A stretch of 64,000 bases of DNA from Guillardia theta CCMP2712 (lineage: Eukaryota > Cryptophyceae > Pyrenomonadales > Geminigeraceae): assembly GCF_000315625.1 (NCBI RefSeq), contig NW_005434539.1:60394-124393 (forward strand). The letters run 5' to 3'. This document shows, piece after piece, positions 36,439 through 47,534 of the stretch. The first letter of the stretch is position 1. Every line of letters begins with the position of its first letter. Under the pieces are notes generated by a model, which did no database searches, was not told the origin of the DNA, and worked only from the letters and a program-made list of their open reading frames with translations. A program made the position numbers and the translations under genes.

Positions 36439-37882
36439 TCAATGCCTGATGAGATGCCCCAAGGCCCATTGTGCGCAGCTCAATATTTCACGGTCATGCT
36501 GACAAGAGTCGAGAGACGTCAGTGAGTTGCAGGAAGAAGAGGACGAAGACTAGGAAGAGGAGGGGACAAGGACGAGAAAAGCAGAAGAGGAGGAAGGGGG
36601 GGGGAGTAAGAAAGGAGGATGGTGGAGAAAATGAAGAGGAAGAGGAAGAGGAAGAGGAAGAGGAAGAGGAAGAGGAAGAGGAAGAGGAAGAGGAAGAGGA
36701 AGAGGAAGAGGAAGAGGAAGCGCTGCGGGAGGAGAATGCAGAAGGAGAACAAGGTAGAAGAGGAACAAACCTTGAAACGCTTTGTGATGTTCTTGACCGT
36801 CTTGTGCCCCTCCTGACAAACAAGATGAGACGATGTTGTTACCTAGAGGAGGAGGGAGGAAGCGAACAGCTCGCGGCTCTGATCACCTGAGCTCGAATCT
36901 TGTCTCGGTTGCTGTCGTCCTCGAAAGCAATGTTGGTGAACATCAAACATGTATGCATCAGGACTCCCCTATCATCAGGAAACGCCTTCATAGCGTCGTG
37001 TACCATCCGTATGATCTTGTCGTCTGCTAGCTTCTTCTGCATGTCTTTCTCTCTCGCTGAGTTTGACATGACAGCACAGCACTTCTCCTGCATGATGGCT
37101 GTTGTCGAGAACCGCTCCATAGTCTGCAAGACGAAGTCCAACCCGTCGGACTCGGCAAACTGCCTCCTGTTCCTCTCCATTAGGAGAGCATTGGTCAGGA
37201 CGGACAGCATCGGAGCCAACAGGTCGACATCATCCTCATGCTTCCTCATCAGCTTCAGCATCGTGTCCATCCCAGACAACTGATGGAACAGGATCTGACT
37301 CTCGTCGTCAAGGCAAAGGTTCTCCAACAGCATGCAGGCGAACTTGAGACACTGGCGGTCGGCGAGGAGGGAGAGCATGCTGAGCAGCTTCCGGGACGCG
37401 CCATACCTCATGATCTCGATCCGGTGGCTCTTGCTGATCTCGGAGGCATTGTAAAGCTTCTCAACGATGGGCAGGAAGTCTGGTGGAGAGAGCATGTGCT
37501 CTTCCATGGCGTCGACTAGTTGCTCCGCCTCCCTCTCGAACGCCTCGTCCACCATGTTGGGCTCGCTCTCTGACGGCTGCTCGTACGTCTCGTTCGCTGA
37601 CCTGCAGCCGCCTCTCAGGCACAGCCTTGGACAGCATGGCGACCAGCGCCCTCGCAGCTCAGGCGCCCCGCCATGACGAAGTTGTTGATGGAATGATAAA
37701 GAGCTCGCGGTCGAGACGTCTGACAAAGTTTGCAGGAGAGCTGCTAGCAGAGCGGCAGATAGAGCAGCCATGGCGCCTCGAGAGCTCTGGAACGTTCTGC
37801 TCCTCCCGCCATGGCGCGAGGGGCGCGAGGTCGCGTGTGTCTGCATCGCCCCCTCTATAGGGGAGATCAGATACAAGCTCAC
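36439..37882 (-). CDS. ARM-repeat protein with possible signal peptide
   Basis: Exons 37882-36887, 36812-36771 and 36498-36439 give 365 residues, or 328 if translation starts at the second Met (37771). From that Met the N-terminus (MAALSAALLAALLQTLSDVS) is a strong candidate signal peptide. Residues from about 120 on are consecutive three-helix ARM-like units (for example LLSMLSLLADRQCLKFACML, LMRKHEDDVDLLAPMLSVLT), ending in EILSCAQWALGHLI, a classic ARM closing helix. ARM proteins bind other proteins. An ER-lumenal, secreted or plastid-compartment ARM protein would be unusual, so the first Met and a cytosolic product remain possible. Confidence 0.78.
36630..36720 (+). repeat. GAGGAA hexanucleotide array in the ARM-gene intron
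   Basis: About 15 GAGGAA units, CTCTTC-type on the coding strand, inside the intron between 36498 and 36771. It produces poly-Glu and Lys-Arg pseudo-ORFs. Confidence 0.95.
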
Positions 37883-37940
37883 CTCAGTGTCTATGACAGA
37901 AAGTAGAAAAGACAGAAATTACATCCTACCCATCTGCGCA

Positions 37941-37997
37941 AGGAAAGATCAGGCGTGCCTGGCCTTCCAGTGACGGTGGGCACGCCTGATCTTTCCT
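37941..37997. repeat. Perfect 19-bp inverted repeat with 19-nt loop
   Basis: AGGAAAGATCAGGCGTGCC at 37941-37959 is the exact reverse complement of 37979-37997, separated by 19 nt. It lies 59 bp upstream of the ARM-gene ATG (37882, minus) and downstream of the PAS-like gene. It could be a cruciform, a hairpin in the ARM 5' UTR or the PAS-gene 3' UTR, or a small-element footprint. Confidence 0.9.
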
Positions 37998-38286
37998 GAG
38001 TATCTGACTGGCTTCTTCAGTTGCAGCCATGGCCGTAGACTGCACAACAGCACCTCGGACTGGTAGGAAGGCTCCGGAACTTCGAAACTTGCTGTGGTCT
38101 CAGCAGCCAGTGACTGGAAATAAGTGCCATCACTGTCATGCGGAAGCGGCTGCACCTTTCTAGCCGCTCGATTGAAGGAAGACAAGTCATTTCAGAGCTC
38201 ATGTCAAGAAAGAATTTATCAGAAACAATAGTAAAATTACAACTAGCGTACAATCAGGCGGCGAGTGAATCACACAAGCACTGAGT

Positions 38287-39189
38287 CTACTGGAATACGA
38301 AGCACGACATTTCCGTGGGTGCGAGGAAGTCATAACCACAGAGACTCGGATAGAGGTCCAGCGATGAGGCGTCGGTGGAGATGCTGTCGAATTCAGAAGT
38401 CTCGTAGCAAAGATCCAGCTGCTCATTCTGCACCAAGGACGGAGCAACGATGGCTGGCTGGTACTGCGCATCTGGAACGCTTGCGCAGGGCAGCAAGAGG
38501 CTTTCAAAGTTGTTGAAAGAGTTGTTGCGCTTCACAGCAAGCTCAGGATCGAAGTAGCAAGCCGAAGTTGTGACCTCGATGGCTGAACGAGGAGAAGAAG
38601 CTGCAACCTCTGCGAAGCATGTCTTGACCTTCTTCGTCATGGGGGCACAGTGCGTGAAAGTCAGGTCACTGGGGACGATGGTTCTCTCGAAACGTCGATC
38701 CATGTCACTGACCTCGAGCTTGCGCTTGCCAGATCCACTTCTCTCTGATCTGTCACGCGGAGAAGAGGGCCTGGAGGACTTGACGACTGGCTCGAGGAAA
38801 TGAGAGAACGAGGGCGATGGAACAACTACAGCGATGGAAAGGTTGTCCCCCACGCTTTGTTGCTGAACCACAACGAAGAGCTTCTTGCAGACCTTCTTCC
38901 TCTTGGCACATGAGATGGTAAGGGATACGGCTGATCCAATCTGATCCATTGCCAGCTTGATACCATGCAGGAAAGTCCAGGTGGAATGAGTCTTCTCTCC
39001 AGTGATGGAATCGATCGTCTTGCCCACGCATGAGTTTCTTTGTAGTTCAAAACGCGACAAGATATTGTCGTCGACTTCAACAATTCTGTGCGGGCGGCTG
39101 CTTTCTAGAACCATAAAACCGCAGCAGGCGACCTCTTCGTTGCACCCGACCCTGTCGTGAAAAATCTGGATGGAGTTTGTGCTTGTCAT
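38287..39189 (-). CDS. PAS-like domain protein, intronless
   Basis: One uninterrupted frame of 300 residues from ATG to stop. Residues about 25-115 look like a PAS fold: FMVLESSRPHRIVEVDDNI, then RNSCVGKTIDSITG in the position where PAS has a conserved Gly-Lys/Arg turn, then beta-rich SLTISCAKRKKVC and LFVVVQQQSV. The middle is basic and Ser/Arg-rich (SSRPSSPRDRSERSGSGKRK), a possible nuclear localisation signal. The C-terminus is acidic and Ser/Asp/Tyr-rich, like an activation region. This suggests a sensory or transcription-related protein, but the PAS call rests on pattern only and no cofactor-binding residue can be named. Confidence 0.65.
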   Translation of the reverse strand: MTSTNSIQIFHDRVGCNEEVACCGFMVLESSRPHRIVEVDDNILSRFELQRNSCVGKTIDSITGEKTHSTWTFLHGIKLAMDQIGSAVSLTISCAKRKKVCKKLFVVVQQQSVGDNLSIAVVVPSPSFSHFLEPVVKSSRPSSPRDRSERSGSGKRKLEVSDMDRRFERTIVPSDLTFTHCAPMTKKVKTCFAEVAASSPRSAIEVTTSACYFDPELAVKRNNSFNNFESLLLPCASVPDAQYQPAIVAPSLVQNEQLDLCYETSEFDSISTDASSLDLYPSLCGYDFLAPTEMSCFVFQ

Positions 39190-39894
39190 TTCTTTGCTTC
39201 GTGGGGAAGAAGGGAAGGAGGTATCAGGGAGATGAAAAGAACTGAGGAGGAGGAGAGGTCGATGAGCGGATTCTGTTTGCTACGCGTGGAGGGCGAGAGT
39301 TGGAAGGCAGAGATAGCAGAGGGTAGCGACGCTGAGGTTTATGATGGGGGGGGCGAGAGATATCGATGGCTCACGGGGACAAGTCCACGTGACTCAAAGC
39401 GCACATGAATATCGAAAAAACTCTATTTCGGAAAAAGGAGAGATTAAACTCTTACTAAAATAGAGCTTTTCGACATGTATCCCGTCGCTACGTTTTTCTT
39501 AAAATAGTTTTAAGTCAAGAGTACGGCTCACGAGACATACCCTCGTGACAAAGCCCTCCGACTTTTTGACTTGGTCCGAAAATGCAGTCAAGGACAGGGG
39601 TGGTGCAGCTCTCGATTTGGTCGCTTTTCGGAGGATGAGGCCGATGTGTGTTGTAATTGTTCATTTCAAATTGATGCATCAGATTTCAAAATTTGACATT
39701 TCTTTCATGTTTGCCAGTTCAAACATCTCCGTCTCCTTCGGCCGCCACGACTGGTCGAGTGATCACATGGGTCAGTAATGAGGCCATTGTGCCATTGTGG
39801 CAAAGTCGAAGAAGATACTTTTCAGGTAATCCCCCGGCCCGCAGTCAAACCATTCACCTGGAAGGATCTCTTTTCGAGATCCCTGCCGACGCAA
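39190..39894. other. Upstream of the PAS-like gene, no gene recognised
   Basis: Contains an AT-rich stretch with ACTCTATTTC and AAAATAGAGC facing each other near 39420-39470 (imperfect inverted repeat), and probably the PAS-like promoter. No coding exon is seen. Confidence 0.4.
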
Positions 39895-40620
39895 ACTAGG
39901 CGATACCCACGTGACTGATACGACGGGGCCATGGACTTGGCGTTTCCAGTCAAAATGCGGAACTTCCGAAGCACGGGGCCCCGGCCTAAACTTCATCTGA
40001 GCCTCGCGGACTACAAATCATTCAATCATCGGGTGACTCACTGTACGGTCACTGAGCGCACGGGCCAGGCCCGGGCCCGGCGGGCCGGGGCCCCGGCGGG
40101 CCTCAGCCGGGGCCTTTGAATCACAGCCGCAGTGAGTCATTTGATCGGATCGGATTACACATGGCATTGACCGTACAGCCCCGGTGAGTCAGGCCTGGCC
40201 GGACGGTGCCACGGTGACGGAGAGTCGGACCGTCACACTGAGCGGCCGCCGCTGAGGCAGTGCGGCAGGCTCAGGCGGCGGGGAGGCCGGGCTGACTGAC
40301 TCAGTGAGTCCGACCCGGCCCTCGGATGCCCTAGCCGCTGAGGGCCGCGGCGGCGGCCCGGGCTGGCCGGGCCCGGGGCCCCGGCCCTGCCGCTCAGTGC
40401 TGCAGCCCTCCTGCCCGGGCCCCCGGCCGGCCCCCGCCGCCGTTTGGCCCGGCCCTGAGTGACACCGCCCGGCCCGGCCGGCGGCCCGGCCCCGTGCCCG
40501 GTGCCGCCACCGACCGGGATGATCCGGGCCGATGATCGGAGCCTCCGAGGCTCAGTCGGAGTCAGCACGACTCGGAGGCGGACTCGGTCAGTACTGGTTC
40601 GGACCCACGAACCTTGGCGG
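39895..40620. repeat. GC island 7
   Basis: GC-word block (CCCGGCGGGCCGGGGCCCC, GGCCGGCGGCCCGGCC) with GACTGACTCAGTGAGTC words. It lies in the divergent gap between the PAS-like gene (minus, 39189) and the BRCT gene (plus, 41078). Confidence 0.7.
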
Positions 40621-41077
40621 GAAGGTAGGAAGGAAAGCGGCATGGCAGGAGGGAAGGTGGAGGGGGAGGAGGAGACACACAAGAGAGGAGACGAAGCATT
40701 TCTCTTCAATGTTGATTGAGCAGAAGAGAAGAGGACAGGGAAGAGATGAGACAAGCTGGAGCGAGGAGTTGTGGGGAGGACTCAGTTGGTCAGACAGGGT
40801 TGGCGGCAAAATATGGAATTGGCCAGCAAGAGTCAGCCTATCCGAAAAGTGCATTAGGAGCCGTCTGACTGATTATCGTCCAGTAAGACTCAGTGAAGTA
40901 GCGCGCGGTGGTGGGGGGGGGCGGGGGGCGGGCTGAGAAAGGATGGTTACTCGAAGGGATTCAGGTGGGATCATGGTCATACATACTGATGTATACTCGA
41001 ACAGCAGTGGAGCAAAGCTCGACAACAATTGCAGCAGGAGCATCATATCCAACTGAACCCTTGGTTGTGAACGGGAG

Positions 41078-43466
41078 ATGGAGGTGAGATATGACTGCAT
41101 TCTCTTTTCGTGTTACCAGCGAGCGGGATTGCTGTCTTGCAAGATTTTCTGATACGCATCTCACGAACAGATTGAAATCGCGGCCCAGTCGTTTCTCGAC
41201 TCAGTGGAGAGGCTGAGGGGTCTTCCGCACGCATTTGCCCTTGCTCAGCCTGCAGCGTTCGGTCCTGCACCCACCTTGAATGGCTCGCCGACAAGAGGGA
41301 TGCCGAACAGGGATAATGAAGAGCAGGAGCAGGCGGTTCGACATTCGGGCGGGGAAGACAGGGGCACGAAACGCCGCGGCCAAGGGCTCAACAGCGCTGC
41401 CATTCAAGACGAGATTGAGGCAGAGATTCAGATCAAGATCTTGGGGAAAGTGTTTCACCCTGGTGAGTATCAGATCTCCGACCTCCATGGCGAGCACCTC
41501 GCCATCTGCATTGCAGGAGCGACCTGCTACGGACAACTTATCAACGCCCGATGCATCTTGAAGAGGAAAGTGCAAGTGGGAGGGAGGAGCAGCCACGGCT
41601 CTCCTACCTTCTGCTCGAGCGAAGAGGGTCTAGCAGAGGACTGCATCCCTGACTCAGACGGGGAGGAGGAGGCTTGCGGGGACAGAGAGTTGGGTGCGCA
41701 GTCCTGCCGAGATGATGGGCAGGTCAAGAGCCGAAGGACCCTCCAAGTAACGGACAGGAGGGGTGAGGATGATCGGACTGGGAGGAAGACAGTGGAAGGA
41801 ACGCGAAGGAGTTTGAACATGAGTCCCTTGGGTCCCCCGGACTGCACGCCAGATCGCGGCCACGGACTGACCCTTCCAACGGCAGCATCCAGAGGAAAAG
41901 AAGGGAACCACAGGATAGTCACGAGGGAGCCCTACGACCCTGCTCCTGAGAGTGTGGACCTGTTCGCCTCTGATGCCGAGAACCAGCTGTCTGACAACCC
42001 TCGCAAGGCCCATCACGCGTTCCAGATGTCGAGGGAGGAGATGGAGAAGGTTCGGAGTCGATCAGGAGAGCGTCTTCATGCAAGCTCGGCATCGCACTCG
42101 CATGCCCGGCAAGACGCACAGGATCATCGTGGGGCTCAGGCTGATGGGACGGCTGGAGGTATGTGAGATCAGGGCAGTCTGTTGGTCTGATATGTCTGCA
42201 GTAAAACGACCTGGCAAGAAAGGAGGATGGGGAGGAGTGAGCGCGATTTATGACCTCCCTGATAGCGACGAGCAGCGAGCCGACCGGGATGAGTCTCCCA
42301 ACATCTTTGAGGACGATACTCCTGCCCTTGCCAGGGCATCCACTGGAATGCAGGAGGAGGAGGACGGAGAGGAAGAGGAGGGGCAGAGGGAGGAGCAGTG
42401 GAGAGAGGAGGAGGTATCTGGGAGGGGAAAGAGGACCAGGAAGCAGGAAGTCATTACGACAAAAGCTCAGGCAAAGAGGTCGAAAATCTCTCCTACGATT
42501 GCTAGCGACCCTCCTCCGACTATCTCCCAGCTCAGGTGCTCCAGGGAGGCCAGAGGCAGGTGAAGTCCTTTTCTCTTGATGTTCCTGTTCTCCTGCTGAT
42601 GGGTCAATCTCAGTCACCGAAGGGCCGATGATCGGCTCCTTTCTCCGCCGTCAGCCAGCAGGCAGCTCGGCTCCTGCACGGAGGGGGAGGCAGAGACATC
42701 CCCAGGAGAAACCCAGCAAAGCTTGCGCGTTGCTGGGAAAGGGAATAAGACACCTACAGCTGGGAAGGGACATGAAACTCCTTCAGCTGGGAAGGGACTT
42801 AAAACTCCTTCAGCTTGTAAGGTGGAGAAGAATGGAGCTGGGAGGGAGCCGAGGACATCTCCAGCAGAGAAGCAGCATGAGGCTTCGCCATCGGCGGATG
42901 CTGACGGAGGTGGCGGTGCTCTGGTCTTACTGGAGGCGACTGAGCTGTCTAGCAGGCTCGCCGATGACTCGGAGGAGGGGAAGTCCTACGAAGAAGGGAG
43001 CGATAAAGCCGGTGGGATGGGAGGTGGAAGGAGGAGAGCTAGACAGAGGAAGCCTGAGAGGAGGAGGGAAAGGCAGGGAGGGGTAGGGCAAGGAGACGTT
43101 GGGGGATGGTTTGCTGGAGTGGCCAAGCCTGTTGACGGGAAGGCTGGAGAGTAGAGAGGGGAAGAAGAGATCGCGATATGGTAGAGCAGAATGGCGAGGA
43201 CGAAGACTAGGGCAGGGGCGAGAGCGGAGGAGGACAAGGTGGACAGGGACGAGAACAAGGACGAGCAGGATAGAGCAGCAACGAGGGAAAGGGAGGTTTA
43301 GGCAGAACGAATGAAAGAACTGACGGAGAGCTAAGAGAAAAAGGAGGGGGGGGGAGAAGGGGAGGAGGGGGAGAAGGGGCAGCAGGGGCAGCAGGGGCAG
43401 CATGATGGGGAGGAGGAAGAGGAGCAGAAGCAGGAGCATGAGGAAGTGCAGGAGCAGGAGGTGCAT

Positions 43467-43514
<48 letters not shown>

Positions 43515-44768
43515 CAGCAGGAGCAGGACGGGCAGACATTGCAGCTTACATGTTTTTGCCTCTAGTGCATTCTTCTCGTCGGGTTTGCTGGAGATGAGCT
43601 GGATGACTTGAATCGAAAAGTGAAGGATCTTGGTGGAGAGGTAGCGCAGCATCCGGAGAAATGCTCGCACATAGTCGCTCTCCGGCTGAAGACTTCCTTC
43701 AAGCTCCTCGCCGCTCTGGTACTGGGTCACAAGCTGGTCCTCTCCCGTGACTGGGTCGACAAAAGCCACAAGAAGAAGGTCTTGCGTGCTCCTGCCCCTG
43801 CTCGTCCTTCCCTCGTACCTTCATGCTGCTCCTCCTCTTCTCCTCTTCTCTCTTTCTGTCTCGTTGCTCATATATGTCTTCCTCCTAATCTCTTTCTTCT
43901 CATCACATGGTATTTCTCCTTCCTACAGTTCTCGTCCTTTCCAAGTCGTCAGTGCTTGTTGTCTCCTGTCCCGCCCAATCTTTTCCCTTCCCTGCCTCCT
44001 ACTCAACTCCTTTCTGCCACGTTCTTCATCCCTTGACCCAGCTGCTCACTCCTCTCCCTCTTTCATCCAGACCTGGCAAGACGAGGAAACCTTTTGGCTC
44101 AAAGATCGCCAGACTGAAGAGCGACACAATTTCAACCTGCAGCGTCGCTGCAAGGTCAAGGAGGAGAGGAGGGAGAGGAGGGAGAGGAGGAAGAGAAGGG
44201 CACAGGGAAGCAGGATCGTGATAATGAAAAGGACGAGGAGGGTAACGAGATGGACAGAGGAGGAGGAGGAGGAGGAGGAGGAATGGAAGTGGGTTGAGGA
44301 GGACTCGGCTGAAAACTACGCAGGAGGCATCTCCTCTCCTCTTCAAGAACATTCACTTCACTCTTTCCAACGACTTTCCGATGAAGGCAGGAGCATGCGG
44401 CTGACGCGCTGTGGGAGCTGACGGCTGGCAGGAGGAGGAGGCAAAATTCTTGATCGAGAAGGCTGGCGGGACCCTCAGGAAGAAGGGCACGGAGGGTAGT
44501 ATACAACTGGTTGGAGCGGTAAGTTCTGCATGTTAATGTCTTCTTTTCTCCTCCTCTCTTGCCTCCTCCTCTTCTTCCTCCAGCTTCAGCTCCAGCCCAG
44601 CTCCAGCCTCAGCTCCAGCGATACGTGTGCCCCACCTATCTCCGCTCTCTTCTTCTGTTCCCTGTTGCTAATCTCTGAGAGCAGGAAGGAAAGTCGAGCA
44701 AGGCCGGAGGAGGCAGGAGGAAGTTCACCGTAGAGTACGTGGATAAGGAAGAGAAGGCTGGGAAGTGA
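41078..44768 (+). CDS. Tandem-BRCT protein
   Basis: Nine exons in phase: 41078-41083, 41171-41988, 42050-42535, 42614-43082, 43566-43778, 44071-44154, 44348-44386, 44432-44518, 44685-44768, giving 761 residues. The first about 590 residues are mostly disordered, charged and Ser/Pro/Gly-rich, with acidic patches. A short tandem repeat (AGKG followed by ETPS or KTPS, about three units) lies near 42735-42820. The C-terminal 170 residues are two BRCT units. The first is ILLVGFAGDE, then LGGEV, then CSHIVALRLKTSFKLLAAL and LSRDWV. The second is NIHFTLSND, then KFLIEKAGGTL and KGTEGSIQLVGA. A C-terminal BRCT pair behind a long disordered region resembles MDC1- or PTIP-type phospho-peptide readers in DNA-damage signalling. 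That role is inference. The intron after 44386 appears to start with GC. The exon 2/3 junction is moderately certain. Confidence 0.75.
43425..43518 (+). repeat. GAGCAG hexanucleotide array in a BRCT-gene intron
   Basis: GCAGGA units, about 10 perfect copies plus degenerate ones, in the 483-nt intron before the first BRCT exon (43566). Confidence 0.9.
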
Positions 44769-45298
44769 TTCTTTCCTCAGCTTCATCCGAGACTCGATCT
44801 TGCAGAACAAGTTGATGTGGAGCAGCGGTAAGGATGGAGGACAGCGAGTTTGCCACTGACGCTGGACGAAGGAGTTGTGGCGTGAAGGAGAAGGACAAGA
44901 AGGATTTTGAGCACTGGGAAGGAGGAGGAGGAGGAGGAGGTTGTGGTGGAGGCGGTAGTAGGATGGAAGGTAGTCTGGTATCGTTTGTTCTTCCAGGGTC
45001 TCGTTTGTTTTTGAACGATTGAAAGAGTTTTGATCGCTCAACAATCTCAGCTCCAACTCTCGAACCTGGTCCTGAATGTCATGATGGCAGCTGATAACTG
45101 AGGAAGAGAAGGAGTGAAAGGAGGAGGAGAGGCAAAAGGAATAGATCAATGGGTAGAGCGTGTGAAGCAGGGGAAAGAAGGCAGAAAAACTGAGCCTGGA
45201 GAGGGACTAAAGATCAGGTAATTTACTTCGTTTATTCCCTCTTCCTGCTCCTCCTGCTCCTGCTCCTCCCCTTCATGATTTTCATCATTCTTCACAGC
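44769..45298. other. Convergent intergenic region
   Basis: Between the BRCT stop (plus) and the rhodanese stop (minus). It holds a GGAGGA run near 44920-44940 and pyrimidine CTCCTG units near 45245. A weak coiled-coil-like minus frame (DQVRELELRLLSDQ near 45055) is noted but has no supported gene context. Confidence 0.45.
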
Positions 45299-46964
45299 CT
45301 AGTAGCGAGGAACACTGGGATCGATCTCCACAGACCAGGCTTCGATTCCTCCCTCAACCTGTTGGATATTGTAAGGTGGAAGAGAGGGGAACGCAGAGAA
45401 GCAGGAGAGAAGCAGGAGAGAAGCAGGAGAGAAGCAGGAGAGAGGGGTAGGGGGGGACGAGGAAAGGGAAGCGTCCGGTGCGTAAGGACATTGACAGGGC
45501 AAGAGGGAAACTGCAGAGCGAGCAGGAAAGAGAGCAAACTCAAGGTTGAAAAGGGCAAGGGGGGCAGGGGCAGGGGCAGGGGCAGGGGCAGGGGCAGGGG
45601 CAGGGGCAGGAGCAGGAGCAGAGGCCTACATTCGTGACTTGCCTCCATCCCCTCGTTCGCAGGTAGCGAACGACTTGCATGCTCCGAGCACCTGCGCATG
45701 TTCAGCAGAGAAACGCGGAGCCAAGACAGCAAAAGACTGCAGGGGAGGAGAAGAAAGGAAAAGGTTAAGATAGTGGAGGAGGCGAATACAAATATTGCAG
45801 TGTGGGAGAGTGAGGGAGAGCGTGGAGGGAGCGACGTGGACGACAAAGAGGAAGAGGAAGAGGAAGAGGAAGAGGAAGAGGAAGAGGAAGAGGAAGAGGA
45901 AGAGGAAGAGGAAGAGGAAGAGGAAGAGGAAGAGGAAGAGGAAGAGGAAGAGGAAGAGGAAGAGGAAGAGGAAGAGGAAGAGGAAGAGGAAGAGGAAGAG
46001 GAAGAGGAAGAGCAGGACGTCGAGGCACAAGATCCGGAGTGTGTGAAGTTTCACCGTGGTGGCAATAAACGAGCACAGGCTTGTCCTTGGGAACCTCATC
46101 CTGCCCTTGAAGAGTGTGAGCGTCGCAAATACACGAAAGCCAGGACAGTAGAGGAGGGAGAAGATAACGGAAGGAGAGGAGAGAGAAAAGGGAAGAAGAG
46201 AAGGAGAGAGCGATTAGATGACAAGCAGAGCAAGGAGAAGGTGAGTGAAGAGGAGGAGGAGAAAGATGGCTAAAAGAAAGAGTAGCTCCAGAGGAAGGGG
46301 ATGCTGGCGCATTGAAAACAAGAGGAGGAGGAGGAGGAGGAGGAGGAGGAGGAGGAGGAGGAGGAGGATTCAGACGAGGGGGAGCCGAGAAAGCGTAGGA
46401 AGAGGGAAAGGAGGAGGTGGAGGAGGTGGGGGGCATACTTAATTTCATTTCGCTCAAAGGGATGTGGATCGCCCCAGGGATGCGGCAAAACTCGAACTCA
46501 TCTTGTTCTCTGATCCATTGTGCGATAAGAAACGAAGGTGAGAGTGGAGGAAAAAGATCAATGACGAGGAAAGCGGAGGAGGGAGAGAACGAGGACGAGA
46601 ACAAGGCAAAGGATGAGGACGGAGGACGGAGGACGGAGGAGAGGAAAGGGAAGAGGATGAATATGCATATCAAACAGACCTGACGTCCAGCAGAACAGGC
46701 TTCTCGTCCTCGGGCTTGTTCAGCTCTGCCTTGGCCTCCATGACGGAGATCTCGAGCGGGACCTCTGTGACCCTGCAGGAAGAGGCAGTCAGAGGACGTG
46801 CCATGCTCTCTTGCTCGCTCACTGGACTCTCCCACTCTGCAAGGTTGTCTGCCCTGAGATGATAGCCTGGTACGCCTGCATCCTGCGAAGAGCATCCATC
46901 TTGACCTCAAGCTGCATGCTCCAGGTTAATAGAAGGCAAGAGCCTAGGAGCAGCAGGAGCAGGT

Positions 46965-47044
<80 letters not shown>

Positions 47045-47473
47045 GGAAGGTACAACAGATTCAAACCAAAACCAAGAAGAAAAGGAGGAGCAGGAGGAGC
47101 AGGATGACTCAGAATTTTACCGAGACTTCGTATTCATCGTCGACATTTTCTCCTCCTCCTCCCTTAAAGTATCCGCCGATGTCATTCTTAGCCTGCAGTA
47201 CAAGTGTATGAGCTAGCTACAACTCATCACCTTCCTCCCCACTCGCGACACCCCCTCCACCGCCACCATCCTTCCCCGCCTCCTTTGTACCTGCAAGGCC
47301 GCAGCCCCCTGTCGCAGCATGGGACTAGGCCGGGAGGCGATCTTGTTGAGAGTGAAGGAGAGAGAAGAAGGGAAGAAAAACTTTGAGCAGACGCCAGGAG
47401 CGAGCATGAACGCGTCTACCCGCGCCGTCATCATCACCATCCCCGCCATCGCAACCGCCATAGTTCGCAGCAT
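45299..47473 (-). CDS. Plastid-targeted rhodanese (sulfurtransferase) domain protein
   Basis: Eight exons in phase: 47473-47291, 47192-47121, 46911-46823, 46772-46680, 46509-46439, 46105-46055, 45691-45639, 45358-45299, giving 223 residues. The N-terminus (MLRTMAVAMAGMVMMTARVD) is a signal peptide followed by AFMLAPG, an Ala-Phe junction like that used for plastid import in cryptophytes and stramenopiles. The domain runs from LLDVREQDEF through RIPGAIHIPLSEM to the active-site loop YCHHGARS with catalytic Cys184, then RYLRTRGW and the family ending VEGGIEAWSVEIDPSVPRY. Likely role: persulfide transfer or redox-linked sulfur handling in the plastid. Substrate is unknown. Long poly-Glu and Leu-Pro frames overlapping it are antisense readings of intron repeats. 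Confidence 0.88.
45849..46013 (+). repeat. GAGGAA hexanucleotide array in a rhodanese intron
   Basis: About 27 GAGGAA units (CTCTTC-type on the coding strand) in the intron 45692-46054. A GGGGCA array (about 45563-45611), a GGA array (about 46322-46366) and a CAGGAG array (about 46955-47043) occupy other introns of the same gene. Confidence 0.95.
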
Positions 47474-47534
47474 CGCTCGGGCTCTTGGCCTCCTTATGAC
47501 GGTACTGGGTGGTGGCGGGGAAGAGGCCCCCAAG

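Noticed and set aside
45292-45846. Apparent plus exon with a good acceptor before CCTAGTAGC
   Set aside because: The minus strand here encodes the diagnostic rhodanese ending VEGGIEAWSVEIDPSVPRY, so the plus reading is a shadow.
45698-46273. 191-codon plus-strand frame with about 55 Glu in a row
   Set aside because: It is antisense to three exons and two introns of the rhodanese gene, and the Glu run is the intron CTCTTC array read backwards.
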